The position numbers were made by a program, and so were the translations under genes. Below are positions 52,135 through 61,033 of a DNA stretch of 64,000 nucleotides, piece after piece. The stretch comes from Negativicutes bacterium (GTDB lineage Bacteria; Bacillota_C; Negativicutes; Sporomusales_B; JARLHX01), in assembly GCA_031292035.1 (NCBI GenBank), contig JARLHX010000436.1:29040-93039 (forward strand). The letters are read 5' to 3'. The notes under the pieces are model-generated. The model saw nothing but the letters and a program-made list of their open reading frames with translations, was not told the DNA's origin and searched no databases. The first letter of the stretch is position 1. Every line of letters starts with the position of its first letter.

Positions 52135-53301
52135 ATGATGAAGCATGATTTCGACGAACTTGTTGACCGTAGAGGGACCGAATGCAAAAAATGGGATACC
52201 TATGGCGATGATGTCCTACCCCTGTGGATTGCTGATACTGACTTCAAATGTCCACAGCCGGTTATCGATGCTATGGTTAAAAGAGCCCAGCACGGCATTT
52301 ACGGTTATCCTGTAAACTGCAAAACCTTTGAGCAATCGATTGTTAACTGGCAGAGAAAACGATTCGGCTGGGATGTTGACATCGATTGGGTGGAATATAC
52401 TCCTGCAGTCATACCTGCCATCGTCTATGCCATGCGTGCCTTCACCAACCCTGGTGACAATATCGTAATTCAAATGCCGGCTTATCACCCCTTTCATGAC
52501 ATCATCCCGAACAATGGCCGGCATATTCTCGGAAACAACCTTATTCTCAAAGACGATGGCAGCTATGAAGTGGATTATGCTAATTTGGAAGAACTATTCA
52601 GTAAAAAGAGAACAACAATGTTTTTGCTATGCAGCCCACATAATCCTGTTGGCAAAGGCTTTACAAGAGAAGAATTGACAAGAATTTCCGAGCTTTGCTT
52701 AAAACATAATGTTTTTGTTGTTTCAGATGAAATCCACTCTGATATTATTTATCATGGCCACAAGCACATCCCGTTCGGAAGCCTTTCCCAGGAGGCGGCT
52801 GACAACTGTGTTGTTTGCGTTAACCCCAGTAAAACCTTTAATATTGCCGGCGTGAGAACAGGGGCTGTGATTATCCCTAACCGTCACAACCATGATCTTT
52901 TCTATGCTCCGCTTGAGGACAACAAGGCCTATGGCAGAACAGTCTTTGGGACCTTGCCGATCGAAGTTTCCTACAACGAATGCGATTACTATGCCGATCA
53001 GTTGTTGGAATATCTGGAAGGCAACCTGGAATATCTCAAAACATTTGTCGCCGAAAAGACCCCTAAAATTAAAGTTAGCAAAACACAAGCTACTTATTTG
53101 ATCTGGCTCAATTGCAAAGAGTTGAACATGGCGCCCAAGGAGTTGCATACATTCTTTTTAGAACAAGCAAAAGTCGCTATGAATGAAGGCTCAACTTTCG
53201 GAGCTGGCGGCGCAGGTTTCATGCGAATGAACATTGCTTGTCCGCGGTCCAGATTGGTAGAAGCGCTCAACAGAATCGAAGCAGCCATAAATAAACTATA
53301 A
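52135..53301 (+). CDS. patB: PatB/MalY-type PLP-dependent C-S beta-lyase
   Basis: A 388-residue fold-type I aminotransferase-class enzyme. The PLP lysine is K233 in NPSKTFNIAG, the PLP aspartate is D198 in VVSDEIHSDI, and LWIADTDFKCPQPV near the N-terminus is the PatB/MalY signature. It cleaves cystathionine, cysteine or S-substituted cysteines to pyruvate, ammonia and a thiol via an aminoacrylate intermediate. It is followed 12 bases later by ridA, which hydrolyses that intermediate. Start after AGGGAGTGAGAG. Confidence 0.9.
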   Translation: MMKHDFDELVDRRGTECKKWDTYGDDVLPLWIADTDFKCPQPVIDAMVKRAQHGIYGYPVNCKTFEQSIVNWQRKRFGWDVDIDWVEYTPAVIPAIVYAMRAFTNPGDNIVIQMPAYHPFHDIIPNNGRHILGNNLILKDDGSYEVDYANLEELFSKKRTTMFLLCSPHNPVGKGFTREELTRISELCLKHNVFVVSDEIHSDIIYHGHKHIPFGSLSQEAADNCVVCVNPSKTFNIAGVRTGAVIIPNRHNHDLFYAPLEDNKAYGRTVFGTLPIEVSYNECDYYADQLLEYLEGNLEYLKTFVAEKTPKIKVSKTQATYLIWLNCKELNMAPKELHTFFLEQAKVAMNEGSTFGAGGAGFMRMNIACPRSRLVEALNRIEAAINKL

Positions 53302-53313
53302 AAGGAGACTACA

Positions 53314-53697
53314 ATGATGAAACAAGTTATCAATACAGATAAGGCACCAAGTGCAATCGGCCCCTATTCTCAAGCAATTAAGGCCAATGGATTTGTCTTT
53401 GTATCTGGTCAATTACCGGTTGTTCCTGTTACCGGCCAATTTGCGACAGGCGGCATCGCGGCCCAAACCAAACAATCGCTGGAGAATGTAAAGGCCATTT
53501 TACTACAAGCAGGCAGCACCCTTGATGATGTGGTTAAAGCCACAGTATTCATTAAGGATATGAACGATTTTTCTGCAGTGAACAATGTGTATGCCGAATA
53601 TTTCACCAAGGATTGCCCGGCACGGGCCTGTTTTGAAGTCGCACGTTTGCCGAAAGACGCGTTGGTTGAAATTGAGGTAATCGCGATCTGTAAGTAA
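53314..53697 (+). CDS. ridA: RidA enamine/imine deaminase
   Basis: A 127-residue trimeric YjgF/YER057c/UK114 protein. [10 protein letters not shown] and VSGQLPV at the N-terminus and the catalytic arginine R104 in [21 protein letters not shown] fit active RidA. It hydrolyses reactive 2-aminoacrylate to pyruvate and ammonia, which fits the beta-lyase encoded just before it. Last gene of the operon, followed by a strong terminator. Start after AAAGGAG. Confidence 0.95.
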   Translation: MMKQVINTDKAPSAIGPYSQAIKANGFVFVSGQLPVVPVTGQFATGGIAAQTKQSLENVKAILLQAGSTLDDVVKATVFIKDMNDFSAVNNVYAEYFTKDCPARACFEVARLPKDALVEIEVIAICK

Positions 53698-53715
53698 CCG
53701 CTCACTGTGGCACGA

Positions 53716-53755
53716 AGACAGGAAAACCCGCAATTTTGCGGGTTTTCCTGTCTTT
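53716..53755. terminator. terminator of the gntR-ridA operon
   Basis: A 17-bp stem (53716-53732 with 53737-53753) containing GAAAACCCGC/GCGGGTTTTC. Preceded by TGTGGCACGAA as at 3196. Confidence 0.85.
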
Positions 53756-53992
53756 AGAATAAAGGAGGAGGGCGATCAGAGGCTGCGAAAATTACAAGGT
53801 CATCATATAAAATGGAATGATAATTGCTGAGACCAGTGTCGTAATTGCTGAAGCATAACAGCATATTCAACATCGGCATCGTACATTTTGGCGACAATCG
53901 TTAGCTGAGTCATACAATTGATTGGCCTGGAGGAGTAGACTGCACCTCAGTCAATAGGCCCTGAAAAAATGGAAAATAATTTCAAGCAAAGG

Positions 53993-54021
53993 TTGTTATA
54001 ATTTTCACAAGACGGTATAAT
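53993..54021 (+). promoter_or_regulatory. promoter of a candidate small RNA
   Basis: TTGTTA (53993-53998), a 17-base spacer, and a perfect TATAAT (54016-54021). The predicted start is near 54028. The 240 bases before it (53756-53992) hold nothing I recognise. Confidence 0.6.
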
Positions 54022-54027
54022 GAACTT

Positions 54028-54265
54028 GAAGGTGAAATATTTCACAAGGAAGGGAAGATAGGCAACCTGGGGATATAGGCGAGGGCGTGCTTGGATAAAT
54101 GCGTGAGCGACACGGGTTTTTCTTCGCAACAAGGCTCTTCCGCCACTAAGCCATAGTCCTGACGGTCGCTCATTGCATCGTGCTAAATCTTCCGGAATAA
54201 TTGGCACGGCGAATTTTTCGATAAAAAGAATCAACAAATCGTTGTGATTGGCTGGTTCTTTTTTT
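54028..54265 (+). ncRNA. candidate structured RNA of about 235 nt
   Basis: The sequence between a good promoter and a terminator has nested long-range pairing: GGAAGAT (54053-54059) with ATCTTCC (54187-54193), and ATGC-g-TGAGCGAC (54100-54112) with GTCGCTCA-tt-GCAT (54165-54178), enclosing a ~50-nt apical region. A perfect 14-base palindrome GTGAAATATTTCAC lies at the 5' end (54032-54045). It matches no riboswitch, tmRNA, RNase P or SRP RNA consensus that I know; 6S RNA was considered but the internal loop is too lopsided. It may be an independent small RNA or a leader of the oxidoreductase gene 200 bases on. The minus-strand 96-codon frame over it is probably chance. Confidence 0.5.
54223..54265 (+). 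terminator. intrinsic terminator of the candidate RNA
   Basis: AAAAAGAATCAACAAATC (54223-54240) pairs with GATTGGCTGGTTCTTTTT (from 54246) with two mismatches and a G-U pair, ending in TTTTTTT. Confidence 0.7.
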
Positions 54266-54469
54266 CTGCCACCTTGTCATCCGTACCAGGGTTACAAAGT
54301 TGTCAGTAGGGGCACCGGTTGTCGAAAAAGATGAGATAATAATCAAAAATAGTATGATAATATTTTCACATTATTGACAGGATTTTGCTTTAAAGGTCAC
54401 GAATTACTGACAATAATTTACTTTGCGTGCAAAACAAATAAAAAATGTAGAAGAGGGAGTCGATTTATT

Positions 54470-56479
54470 GTGGTAAAAATCGCAGTTTTTCTAGCCTGGA
54501 TGGGTGGTACCTTTGGTGTGATGACGTACATGATTTTTCGCAGGTTTAAGAACACTCTCCATGGGAAATCGGAAAACCGGTGTGAACGGCTGGGCGACCG
54601 CCTGAAATATTTCCTGACAAATGTCGTGGCTCAGGACAAGGTGATGCAGGACCCGATTTCGGGGGCGGCCCATGTTATGATTATGTGGGGATTTATCGTG
54701 CTTGGCTTTGGCGCTCTTAATTTAGCGGTGGAGGGACTGATTGGCGTCCCGGTGCCGTTTGTTGGCGACAATGCCTTGTTTATCGGTTTGAAGGAACTGT
54801 TTTTGCTGTTGGTTTATGTTGGTGTGATTCTGGCGGTGCTGCGGCGGACGGTTCTGAAACCAGCCCGCATCGAAAACTCTGCTGAAGCGTTTGCCATCCT
54901 TGGACTAATTGCTCTGATTGTCACCGGCGATCTTTTGTATAATGGCGCCAATTTTGCCCTCGGGGAGAGAGGCGACATTCGCGGCGCCGCCTTTTTCGCC
55001 AATTTCATAGCAGGACTGTTAGCTGGAACTTCGCCCGATGGCCTCCGGCTCCTGGCAACCGGAGCTTGGTGGACCCATTTTTTGGCGATGGGCCTGATGG
55101 CTCTGTTGATTCCCGGCTCGAAACACCTGCATCTGGCTTTTGCGCCGGTCAATGCGGTCTGGCATACTTTACGTCCTAAAGGCTCGTTGGCGAAAGTCGA
55201 TTTCGAGGATGAGGAAGCGGAAACTTTTGGCGTAAATAAATTAGAGGAATTTACCTGGAAACAGCTTCTCGATACCTATACCTGTGTGCGATGCGGCCGG
55301 TGTACCGAACATTGCCCGGCCTTTCAGACCGGCAAGCCGCTGGACCCCCGCGCGTTGCATGTTGAACTGCGGGCTCATCTGGAGGACAAAGCGCCGCTGT
55401 TGGACAAGCTCAAAGCCGCCGGCGACCAGAAGCCGGAGTTTACTGAGGCGGAACAGGCCATTCTCGACAAGATGATTGTTGACGGTGTGTTTTCCGAAGA
55501 GGTGATCTGGTCCTGCACCACCTGCCGTGCCTGCGAACAGGCCTGTCCTGTTTCCAATGAGCATGTGCAGAAAATCGTCGATCTACGCCGCTATATGGTG
55601 ATGACCGAAGCCAAAATGCCGGAAGATGTGCAGCGTACCTTCAACTGTTACAAGAGCGGCAATCCATGGAAGCTTCCCCGCGGTAGCCGCGGCGACTGGA
55701 TGAATGATCTGGATGTGCCCGCTTGGTCGGAAGAGGCTGAGTATCTCCTGTATGTAGGGTGCGCCGGGGCCTACGACGACCGGGCTAAAAAGGTCAGTGA
55801 GGCGTTGGTAAAAGTGCTGAAAGCGGCGAATGTCAATTTCGGCGTCCTTGGCAGCGAAGAGCCCTGCTGCGGTGAGACCATCCGCCGGATGGGCAATGAG
55901 TTCGAGTTCCAGCCGTTGGTCGAAGGGAATGTGGAGATGTTCAAGGAATTGGGCGTCAAAAAAATCATTACCCTTTGCCCCCACTGTTTTAACTCCCTCA
56001 AAAACGACTACCCCGATTTTGGCGGTGAATATGAAGTCGTTCATCACTCCGAGTTCCTTGCCGAGCTGATCAAGTCTGGAAAAATCAAGGTTGACGGATC
56101 ATTTGGCGCCAAGGTTGCCTATCATGACGGTTGCTACCTCGGACGTTACAACGATATATTTGAGGCGCCCCGCGCTGTCCTCCAGGCGGTGCCGGGAGTC
56201 AGTCTGGCCGAGGTGGGGCAAAACAGGAAGAATGCTTTTTGTTGCGGCGCCGGTGGCGGGCGCAACTGGATGGAGGAAGAAATCGGCAACGGTCAGCAGC
56301 GCATCAATGAAGTTCGGACGAAAGAAGTCCTGGAAACAGGAGCTGATGTTATCGCTACAGCCTGCCCGTATTGCCTGACGATGATGCTGGACGGTACCAA
56401 GGCTCATAACGCCGAAGAACAGGTCCGCACCCTGGATATCGCGGAAATTCTTGCCCAGTCTCTCGCAAAAACGAATTAA
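54470..56479 (+). CDS. membrane-bound Fe-S oxidoreductase (HdrD/ETF:quinone type)
   Basis: About 669 residues from GTG 54470 (AGAGGGAG at 54452-54459); an earlier TTG at 54374 has no site. A NarI-like membrane domain with about five helices (~1-240) precedes two 4Fe-4S motifs (CVRCGRCTEHCPAF from ~272, CTTCRACEQACPVS from ~348) and two CCG domains (EEPCCGETIRRMGN, LCPHCF; then CYLGRYNDIF, FCCGAGGGRNW, ACPYC). This layout is that of the membrane oxidoreductases that pass electrons between electron-transfer flavoprotein and menaquinone. No etfAB genes are adjacent. It ends with a strong terminator. Confidence 0.88.
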   Translation: MVKIAVFLAWMGGTFGVMTYMIFRRFKNTLHGKSENRCERLGDRLKYFLTNVVAQDKVMQDPISGAAHVMIMWGFIVLGFGALNLAVEGLIGVPVPFVGDNALFIGLKELFLLLVYVGVILAVLRRTVLKPARIENSAEAFAILGLIALIVTGDLLYNGANFALGERGDIRGAAFFANFIAGLLAGTSPDGLRLLATGAWWTHFLAMGLMALLIPGSKHLHLAFAPVNAVWHTLRPKGSLAKVDFEDEEAETFGVNKLEEFTWKQLLDTYTCVRCGRCTEHCPAFQTGKPLDPRALHVELRAHLEDKAPLLDKLKAAGDQKPEFTEAEQAILDKMIVDGVFSEEVIWSCTTCRACEQACPVSNEHVQKIVDLRRYMVMTEAKMPEDVQRTFNCYKSGNPWKLPRGSRGDWMNDLDVPAWSEEAEYLLYVGCAGAYDDRAKKVSEALVKVLKAANVNFGVLGSEEPCCGETIRRMGNEFEFQPLVEGNVEMFKELGVKKIITLCPHCFNSLKNDYPDFGGEYEVVHHSEFLAELIKSGKIKVDGSFGAKVAYHDGCYLGRYNDIFEAPRAVLQAVPGVSLAEVGQNRKNAFCCGAGGGRNWMEEEIGNGQQRINEVRTKEVLETGADVIATACPYCLTMMLDGTKAHNAEEQVRTLDIAEILAQSLAKTN

Positions 56480-56495
56480 GTAAGAACACATAAAG

Positions 56496-56540
56496 ACAAG
56501 GTTCATCACCAATAAAAATGGAGGATGAACCTTGTTTTTT
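56496..56540 (+). terminator. terminator of the Fe-S oxidoreductase gene
   Basis: A 12-bp perfect stem ACAAGGTTCATC (56496-56507) with GATGAACCTTGT (56524-56535), then TTTTT. Confidence 0.9.
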
Positions 56541-56597
56541 GTTATTCGCTCCATGATGATACTAGCTCATTTTTGAGGTTCCTGAAAGGGTCGTCTA

Positions 56598-57236
56598 TTA
56601 ATAAGAAACCAGGTACTTCCACGGATCTACGGCTGTTCCATTTTCTCTGATTTCATAGTGAACATGGGGCCCGGTACTTTTTCCTGTGCTGCCGACATAA
56701 GAAATCACTTGGCCTTTTTTCACACTCTGACCGACGCTCACGGATAGCTGTGAGTTGTGTCCATAAATGGTAGCGACGCCATTGCCGTGGTCGATTTGCA
56801 CCATATTGCCAAAGTCGCCCGTCCAGCCGCTCTGCACGACCTGCCCGTCAGCAGTTGCAACAACTGGCGCCCCCATCGTGGCAGCAATATCGAGTCCCTG
56901 ATGCAGTTCATTGCCATCCCCGAAGGGAGAAATACGCAGCCCAAAGCCGGAGGTGACCATCCCTCTAATCGGCCAAATAGACGGGGTGATTGCCAGATTA
57001 TCGGTGCTTTTCGTTGTTTTATTTACTTGAACCTGTACGACTTCAGCGGGCTTGAGTTGTTCTGATATGGCCGGTGCGACGGCATAGGTTGTGCTGGGGT
57101 GGCGATAGCTTGTAAAAAAGAGTGCCGAACATAAAATAAGCGCGCATAGCAGCAAGATATATAATGGCGATGAACCCCACCGCTTTTGACTGGCATCTAT
57201 TTTCGGCTTATCAAGCGTTTCGTTTGGAACAGGCAT
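56598..57236 (-). CDS. M23-family (LytM-type) envelope peptidase
   Basis: 212 residues from ATG 57236 (GGAGG nine bases upstream). A short cytoplasmic N-terminus, one membrane helix (~28-48, LYILLLCALILCSALFF), a linker, and a C-terminal M23 domain: GFGLRISPFGDGNELHQGLDIAA (first His and Asp), DHGNGVATIYGHNSQL, and GPHVHYEIRENG (HxH zinc ligands). All zinc ligands are present, so it should cut peptidoglycan cross-bridges or act in envelope remodelling. Convergent with the Fe-S oxidoreductase and divergent from the HlyD-type gene. Confidence 0.92.
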   Translation of the reverse strand: MPVPNETLDKPKIDASQKRWGSSPLYILLLCALILCSALFFTSYRHPSTTYAVAPAISEQLKPAEVVQVQVNKTTKSTDNLAITPSIWPIRGMVTSGFGLRISPFGDGNELHQGLDIAATMGAPVVATADGQVVQSGWTGDFGNMVQIDHGNGVATIYGHNSQLSVSVGQSVKKGQVISYVGSTGKSTGPHVHYEIRENGTAVDPWKYLVSY

Positions 57237-57457
57237 TTTACAGATCCTCCTTAAAAGACGGCCCCCAGTTGAAGCATTTGGTGGCTGATATATCGTAAGC
57301 CTCATGAGGACAATTTATCATTATTCTATTATAACGGAAATCAAACTTTTTTTCTTGCTAGATCTCCTAAATAATCTTGTGTTTTGTCAATACTTGACGA
57401 CGAAAATGAAAAGTGAGAACATGTAACTGCCATGTTTTGATATTGGAGATGATAGTT

Positions 57458-58333
57458 GTGGGGGATTTTATCCGGCAGCATCGAAAGGCCGGTACACTAG
57501 CTGCACTTTTATTTATCATAGTGCTATTGATAGCTGCAAAATATAATTTTCGGACAAAATCGGACATTCCGCCAACACCGGTGAACGAAGCACCAGTACA
57601 GGCCGAAATAATAAATAAGCCGACAGGAATTGTTCGGGCAGGCACAGTGGAGAGTCCTTATGTTGTTCCAATCAATAGCGGATTTTCAGGCCGAGTCAGT
57701 GATCTGTATGTAATCGAGGGGCAAACGGTCAAAGCCGGGCAGGCCCTGTTCAAGCTGGAGCCGTCTGCAGTCAGCGAAATAGCCTCCGCTGGAAAAACAG
57801 GAGTACCGCCATCTGGCCAAGATAATTATGAGAATGCTCTTAAAGACTATACCCGCTATCAGAAACTATACGAACAAGGGGCTATTCCGCGGCGGCAACT
57901 GGAAAATGCGGCCGCTCGTCTGCAGGCAGCGCAGGCAAATGGCGGACAAGATGCCAGGGCACAAAATGGTACTGTTACCCTAACTGCTCCGATGGTAGTT
58001 GTGGCCCCGGTTGATGGAACTGTCGCCGATCTGGCAGCAGCCGCAGGCAGTACGCTTCAGGCCGGCCAACAGGTGATGACATTGGGTGGTGGGCAAAAGG
58101 TCGAGGTTGTCGTCCAACTGGAACAAAAAGAGTTGTATCTCGTTCACTTAGGGACTCCGGCTGCCATCGAAGTCGATGGCAACGCGATCAAGGGCCAGGT
58201 TGCAAGCATCTTCCCTTTAGTACAGGAAAACACAATTCCTGGATTTCTCGCCTATATTAAACTCACCAATCTCCCGGACGGATTACTCAAACCAGGGATG
58301 TCTGTAACCATTCGAATCGATACCGGCATATGA
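57458..58333 (+). CDS. HlyD/RND-type membrane fusion (periplasmic adaptor) protein
   Basis: 291 residues if started at GTG 57458 (GGAG at 57445-57448); ATG 57449 is too near that site. One membrane helix (~12-30) anchors it. A lipoyl/barrel-sandwich half-motif (GFSGRVSDLYVIEGQTVKAGQALFKLE) is followed by a short alpha-hairpin (DYTRYQKLYEQGAIPRRQLENAAARLQAAQ), the second lipoyl half (VVAPVDGTVADLAAAAGSTLQAGQQVM) and a beta-barrel (TIPGFLAYIKLTN...LKPGMSVTIRI). It is typical of efflux adaptors, but no ABC or RND pump or TolC gene is next to it. In a diderm Firmicute it would bridge to the outer membrane. Confidence 0.87.
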   Translation: MGDFIRQHRKAGTLAALLFIIVLLIAAKYNFRTKSDIPPTPVNEAPVQAEIINKPTGIVRAGTVESPYVVPINSGFSGRVSDLYVIEGQTVKAGQALFKLEPSAVSEIASAGKTGVPPSGQDNYENALKDYTRYQKLYEQGAIPRRQLENAAARLQAAQANGGQDARAQNGTVTLTAPMVVVAPVDGTVADLAAAAGSTLQAGQQVMTLGGGQKVEVVVQLEQKELYLVHLGTPAAIEVDGNAIKGQVASIFPLVQENTIPGFLAYIKLTNLPDGLLKPGMSVTIRIDTGI

Positions 58334-58369
58334 CGAAAATCGAAAAATGCTTTGCAAGGAGAGTTGCTC

Positions 58370-59392
58370 ATGGATTTAGCCACCATAAAACATGCCGCCC
58401 GCGAAAAATTTAAAGGCAGCTGCCGGGTTTGCCCGATATGTAATGGCATAGCCTGTATCGGCAATATACCGGGAATGGGAGGGCGTGGTACCGGTGCCGC
58501 CTTCCACCACAATGTTGCGGCTCTCGCCGATTATCGATTTAATTTACGCGTCGTCCACAATGTCAGCCAGCCTGTGCTATCTCGCCAGGTCTTGGGAATC
58601 GAGCTTGCCTTGCCGATTATTGGCGCCCCAATTGCCGGGATCGCAACAAATATGAATAATGCTTTAACAGAGCAAGAATATAACATGGCGGTGGTCACTG
58701 GCTGCTGCCAGTCAGGCAGCATAGCGATGACTGGTGATGGCTCCTATCCTCAGCAGTTTGAGTGTGGTCTTGCAGCGGTAAAAGCAATGGGTGGCAAGGG
58801 CATTCCTGTCATTAAACCGCGTGAGACCGGCAAAGTGATCGAGATGGCGAAACGCGCTGCTGAGGCCGGGGCGCTGGCTTTTGGCATGGATATCGATGCT
58901 GCGGGATTCTTTGATATGGCTAACGCCGGCCAGCCTGTTGGACCGAAGACCCAGGCCGAACTGGCCAAAATAAAAGAAAAGACGTCGATTCCGTTCATCG
59001 TCAAAGGCATTATGGCGCCAGAGGATGCCAAAGCATGTTTGGCTGCCGGAGTCGATGCCATTGTTGTGTCCAATCACGGCGGCCGGGCATTAGATCACTT
59101 GCCGGGTACCGCCGAGGTCCTTCCGTTTATCGCTGAAGCGGTACAGGGGAAAATAACCATTCTTGTTGATGGCGGTATTCGTAGCGGGGGAGACGTACTG
59201 AAGATGCTGGCCCTGGGGGCTGATGCCGTGCTGGTGGGAAGGCCCCTCGCCATCGGTGCAGTGGGCGGGCAGGCTCAGGGGGTGGAACTGGTACTCAAAA
59301 AAATTGCTGACGAATTGCGCACTGCTATGGTGCTTACCGGGACAGCGGATGTTGCTGCAGTATCCCAAAGGATTATTTGCCGAGGCAGGTAG
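58370..59392 (+). CDS. FMN-dependent alpha-hydroxy-acid oxidising protein with Cys-rich N-terminus
   Basis: 340 residues from ATG 58370 (AAGGAGAG). A TIM-barrel FMN enzyme of the lactate oxidase/glycolate oxidase/LldD family: VKGIMAPEDA (FMN lysine), SNHGGRALDHLPG (base His and substrate Arg), ILVDGGIRSGGDVLKMLALGADAVLVGRP (FMN phosphate). Unlike classical members it opens with CRVCPICNGIACIGNIPGMGG (from residue ~18), three or four cysteines that could bind a metal or Fe-S cluster. It lies just before the glcD/glcF pair and may act on the same 2-hydroxyacid. In an anaerobe the electron acceptor is unlikely to be O2. Confidence 0.85.
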   Translation: MDLATIKHAAREKFKGSCRVCPICNGIACIGNIPGMGGRGTGAAFHHNVAALADYRFNLRVVHNVSQPVLSRQVLGIELALPIIGAPIAGIATNMNNALTEQEYNMAVVTGCCQSGSIAMTGDGSYPQQFECGLAAVKAMGGKGIPVIKPRETGKVIEMAKRAAEAGALAFGMDIDAAGFFDMANAGQPVGPKTQAELAKIKEKTSIPFIVKGIMAPEDAKACLAAGVDAIVVSNHGGRALDHLPGTAEVLPFIAEAVQGKITILVDGGIRSGGDVLKMLALGADAVLVGRPLAIGAVGGQAQGVELVLKKIADELRTAMVLTGTADVAAVSQRIICRGR

Positions 59393-59470
59393 TAGGGCAA
59401 CGATAATGATTCAGCCGATACAGCGAACCGAATCACTGGTAATTGTATAAATGGCGCCAGCCAAATGGAT

Positions 59471-59520
59471 AATACAAAATCTTGCAGGAGTGACAAATCT
59501 GCAGGATTTTGTATTTTTAT
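59471..59520 (+). terminator. terminator hairpin, copy 1 of a repeated element
   Basis: A 17-bp stem with one G-U pair (59471-59487 with 59499-59515) and a T-rich tail. The right arm GCAGGATTTTGTATTTTTAT (59501-59520) recurs with one extra T at 62434-62454. Confidence 0.75.
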
Positions 59521-59621
59521 GGCAAATAGCATAGGAGTGATGATCTCCCGGCAATCTGAATGTCAAACAGGAGGAATTCGGCTGGCCCAGTATACTTAAT
59601 ACAGATACGGAGGCGTGATCC

Positions 59622-61010
59622 ATGATATCAGAAGAAATCAAGGAAAAGATTCGCAAAATTGTCGGCCCGGAAAATGTGCTCGAATCGGAAACCGATCGCT
59701 TTGGTTACTCATACGACTCCTCGTTCGTTCCGCTCATTCCGGCTAATAAACCAGAAATCGTCGTGCGGCCCCTCACAACCGAAGAGGTGTCGGCGGTAAT
59801 GGCAATTGCAAACATGTACGAGATCCCGGTTACGCCGCGCGGTGTCGCCAGCGGCCGGACCGGCGGGAGCATTCCCCTGGCAGGTGGTATCTCTTTAGCC
59901 CTGGACCGGATGACCAAAATTATCGAGTTTGACGAAAATAATATGATGATTACCGCCGAAGCTGGTGTCCGCACAGGCGATATCTATAATCTGGCTGCGT
60001 CGAAGGGGCTGTTTTATCCGCCCGACCCGGCGAGCTATAAATTCACAACCATCGGCGGCAATGTGGCTGAGAACGCCGGCGGACTGCGGGCCGTCAAGTA
60101 TGGAGTCACAAACAACTATGTTATGGGGCTGGAGGTTGTGCTGGCTGACGGTACAGTGATCAATACCGGCGGCAAGGCGATCAAGAATGTCACCGGCTAT
60201 AATCTCACACAGCTGTTTACCGGCTCGGAGGGTACGCTCGGCATTATCACCAAGGTGCTGGTCCGCTTGATTTCCATGCCGAAGGTGCGTAATACACTCC
60301 AATTGATGTTTCCTTCCCTTGACGAGGCCTGTGCAACCATTCACGGCACTTTGCAGTCCGGGGTGGTGCCGGCGGTTGCTGAAGTCATGGATAAAACCAG
60401 TATCCAGGCGGTGGCCCGCCATCGCAAAATGGATATTGATCCAGCGACAGAAGCGTGTGTGGTCATCGAAATTGACGCTGAAGACGAGGCCGGACTTGCC
60501 AAGCAGGCGGCGCAAATTGAAGCAGTTGCCCGAAAGTTCGGTGTCCGTGAAGTGCGTATTGCCCAGTCGCCGCAGGAGGCGGAAGAAATTTGGGCCATGC
60601 GCCGCAGTCTGGGACCAGCGGTGGGCGCGATGGCTCCCGACAGACTGGGGGAAGATATCTCGGTGCCGCGCAACGAATTTCCGGAAATCGTTCGCCGCAT
60701 TCGTAAAATAGCCGAAAAATACGACCTGAAGATCGCGGTGTACGGGCATGCCGGCGACGGCAACCTGCACCCGTCGATACTTTGCGACATGTCCAACCCT
60801 GAGGAAGCCGAGCGGGTGCACAAGGCGGTGGACGAAATCTTTGCCGAGACCCTTGCCGTAGGCGGTACATTGTCGGGCGAACATGGCATCGGTATCACCA
60901 AGCGGACCTATATTGCCGATGCTTTGGGCGAAGCCGGAGTCAATACATTAAAGGCGATTAAAACAGCCCTTGACCCCAAAGGCATACTAAATCCGGGGAA
61001 AATCTGGTAA
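59622..61010 (+). CDS. glcD: FAD-linked 2-hydroxyacid dehydrogenase subunit, GlcD type
   Basis: A 462-residue flavoprotein of the VAO/PCMH fold. The FAD-binding N-terminal half shows IVVRPLTTEEVSAVM, PVTPRGVASGRTGGSIPLAGGISLAL, PPDPASYKFTTIGGNVAENAGGLRAVKYGVT and GGKAIKNVTGYNLTQLFTGSEGTLGIIT. The C-terminal cap ends with YGHAGDGNLHPSI, GGTLSGEHGIGITKRTYI and LDPKGILNPGKIW. It oxidises glycolate, D-lactate or a related 2-hydroxyacid and passes electrons to the Fe-S subunit encoded 23 bases on. Start after ACGGAGG. Confidence 0.93.
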   Translation: MISEEIKEKIRKIVGPENVLESETDRFGYSYDSSFVPLIPANKPEIVVRPLTTEEVSAVMAIANMYEIPVTPRGVASGRTGGSIPLAGGISLALDRMTKIIEFDENNMMITAEAGVRTGDIYNLAASKGLFYPPDPASYKFTTIGGNVAENAGGLRAVKYGVTNNYVMGLEVVLADGTVINTGGKAIKNVTGYNLTQLFTGSEGTLGIITKVLVRLISMPKVRNTLQLMFPSLDEACATIHGTLQSGVVPAVAEVMDKTSIQAVARHRKMDIDPATEACVVIEIDAEDEAGLAKQAAQIEAVARKFGVREVRIAQSPQEAEEIWAMRRSLGPAVGAMAPDRLGEDISVPRNEFPEIVRRIRKIAEKYDLKIAVYGHAGDGNLHPSILCDMSNPEEAERVHKAVDEIFAETLAVGGTLSGEHGIGITKRTYIADALGEAGVNTLKAIKTALDPKGILNPGKIW

Positions 61011-61033
61011 TAGGCCAGCATAAGGAGTTTGAT

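Noticed and set aside
54050..54200. SAM-I or cobalamin riboswitch
   Set aside because: GGCAACC, GTGCTAAATC and a CCGCCACT segment recall these classes, but the other conserved boxes are absent or in the wrong order and spacing.
53947..54237. Minus-strand 96-codon open frame
   Set aside because: It lies over the candidate structured RNA, has no ribosome binding site and resembles no protein; judged to be chance.
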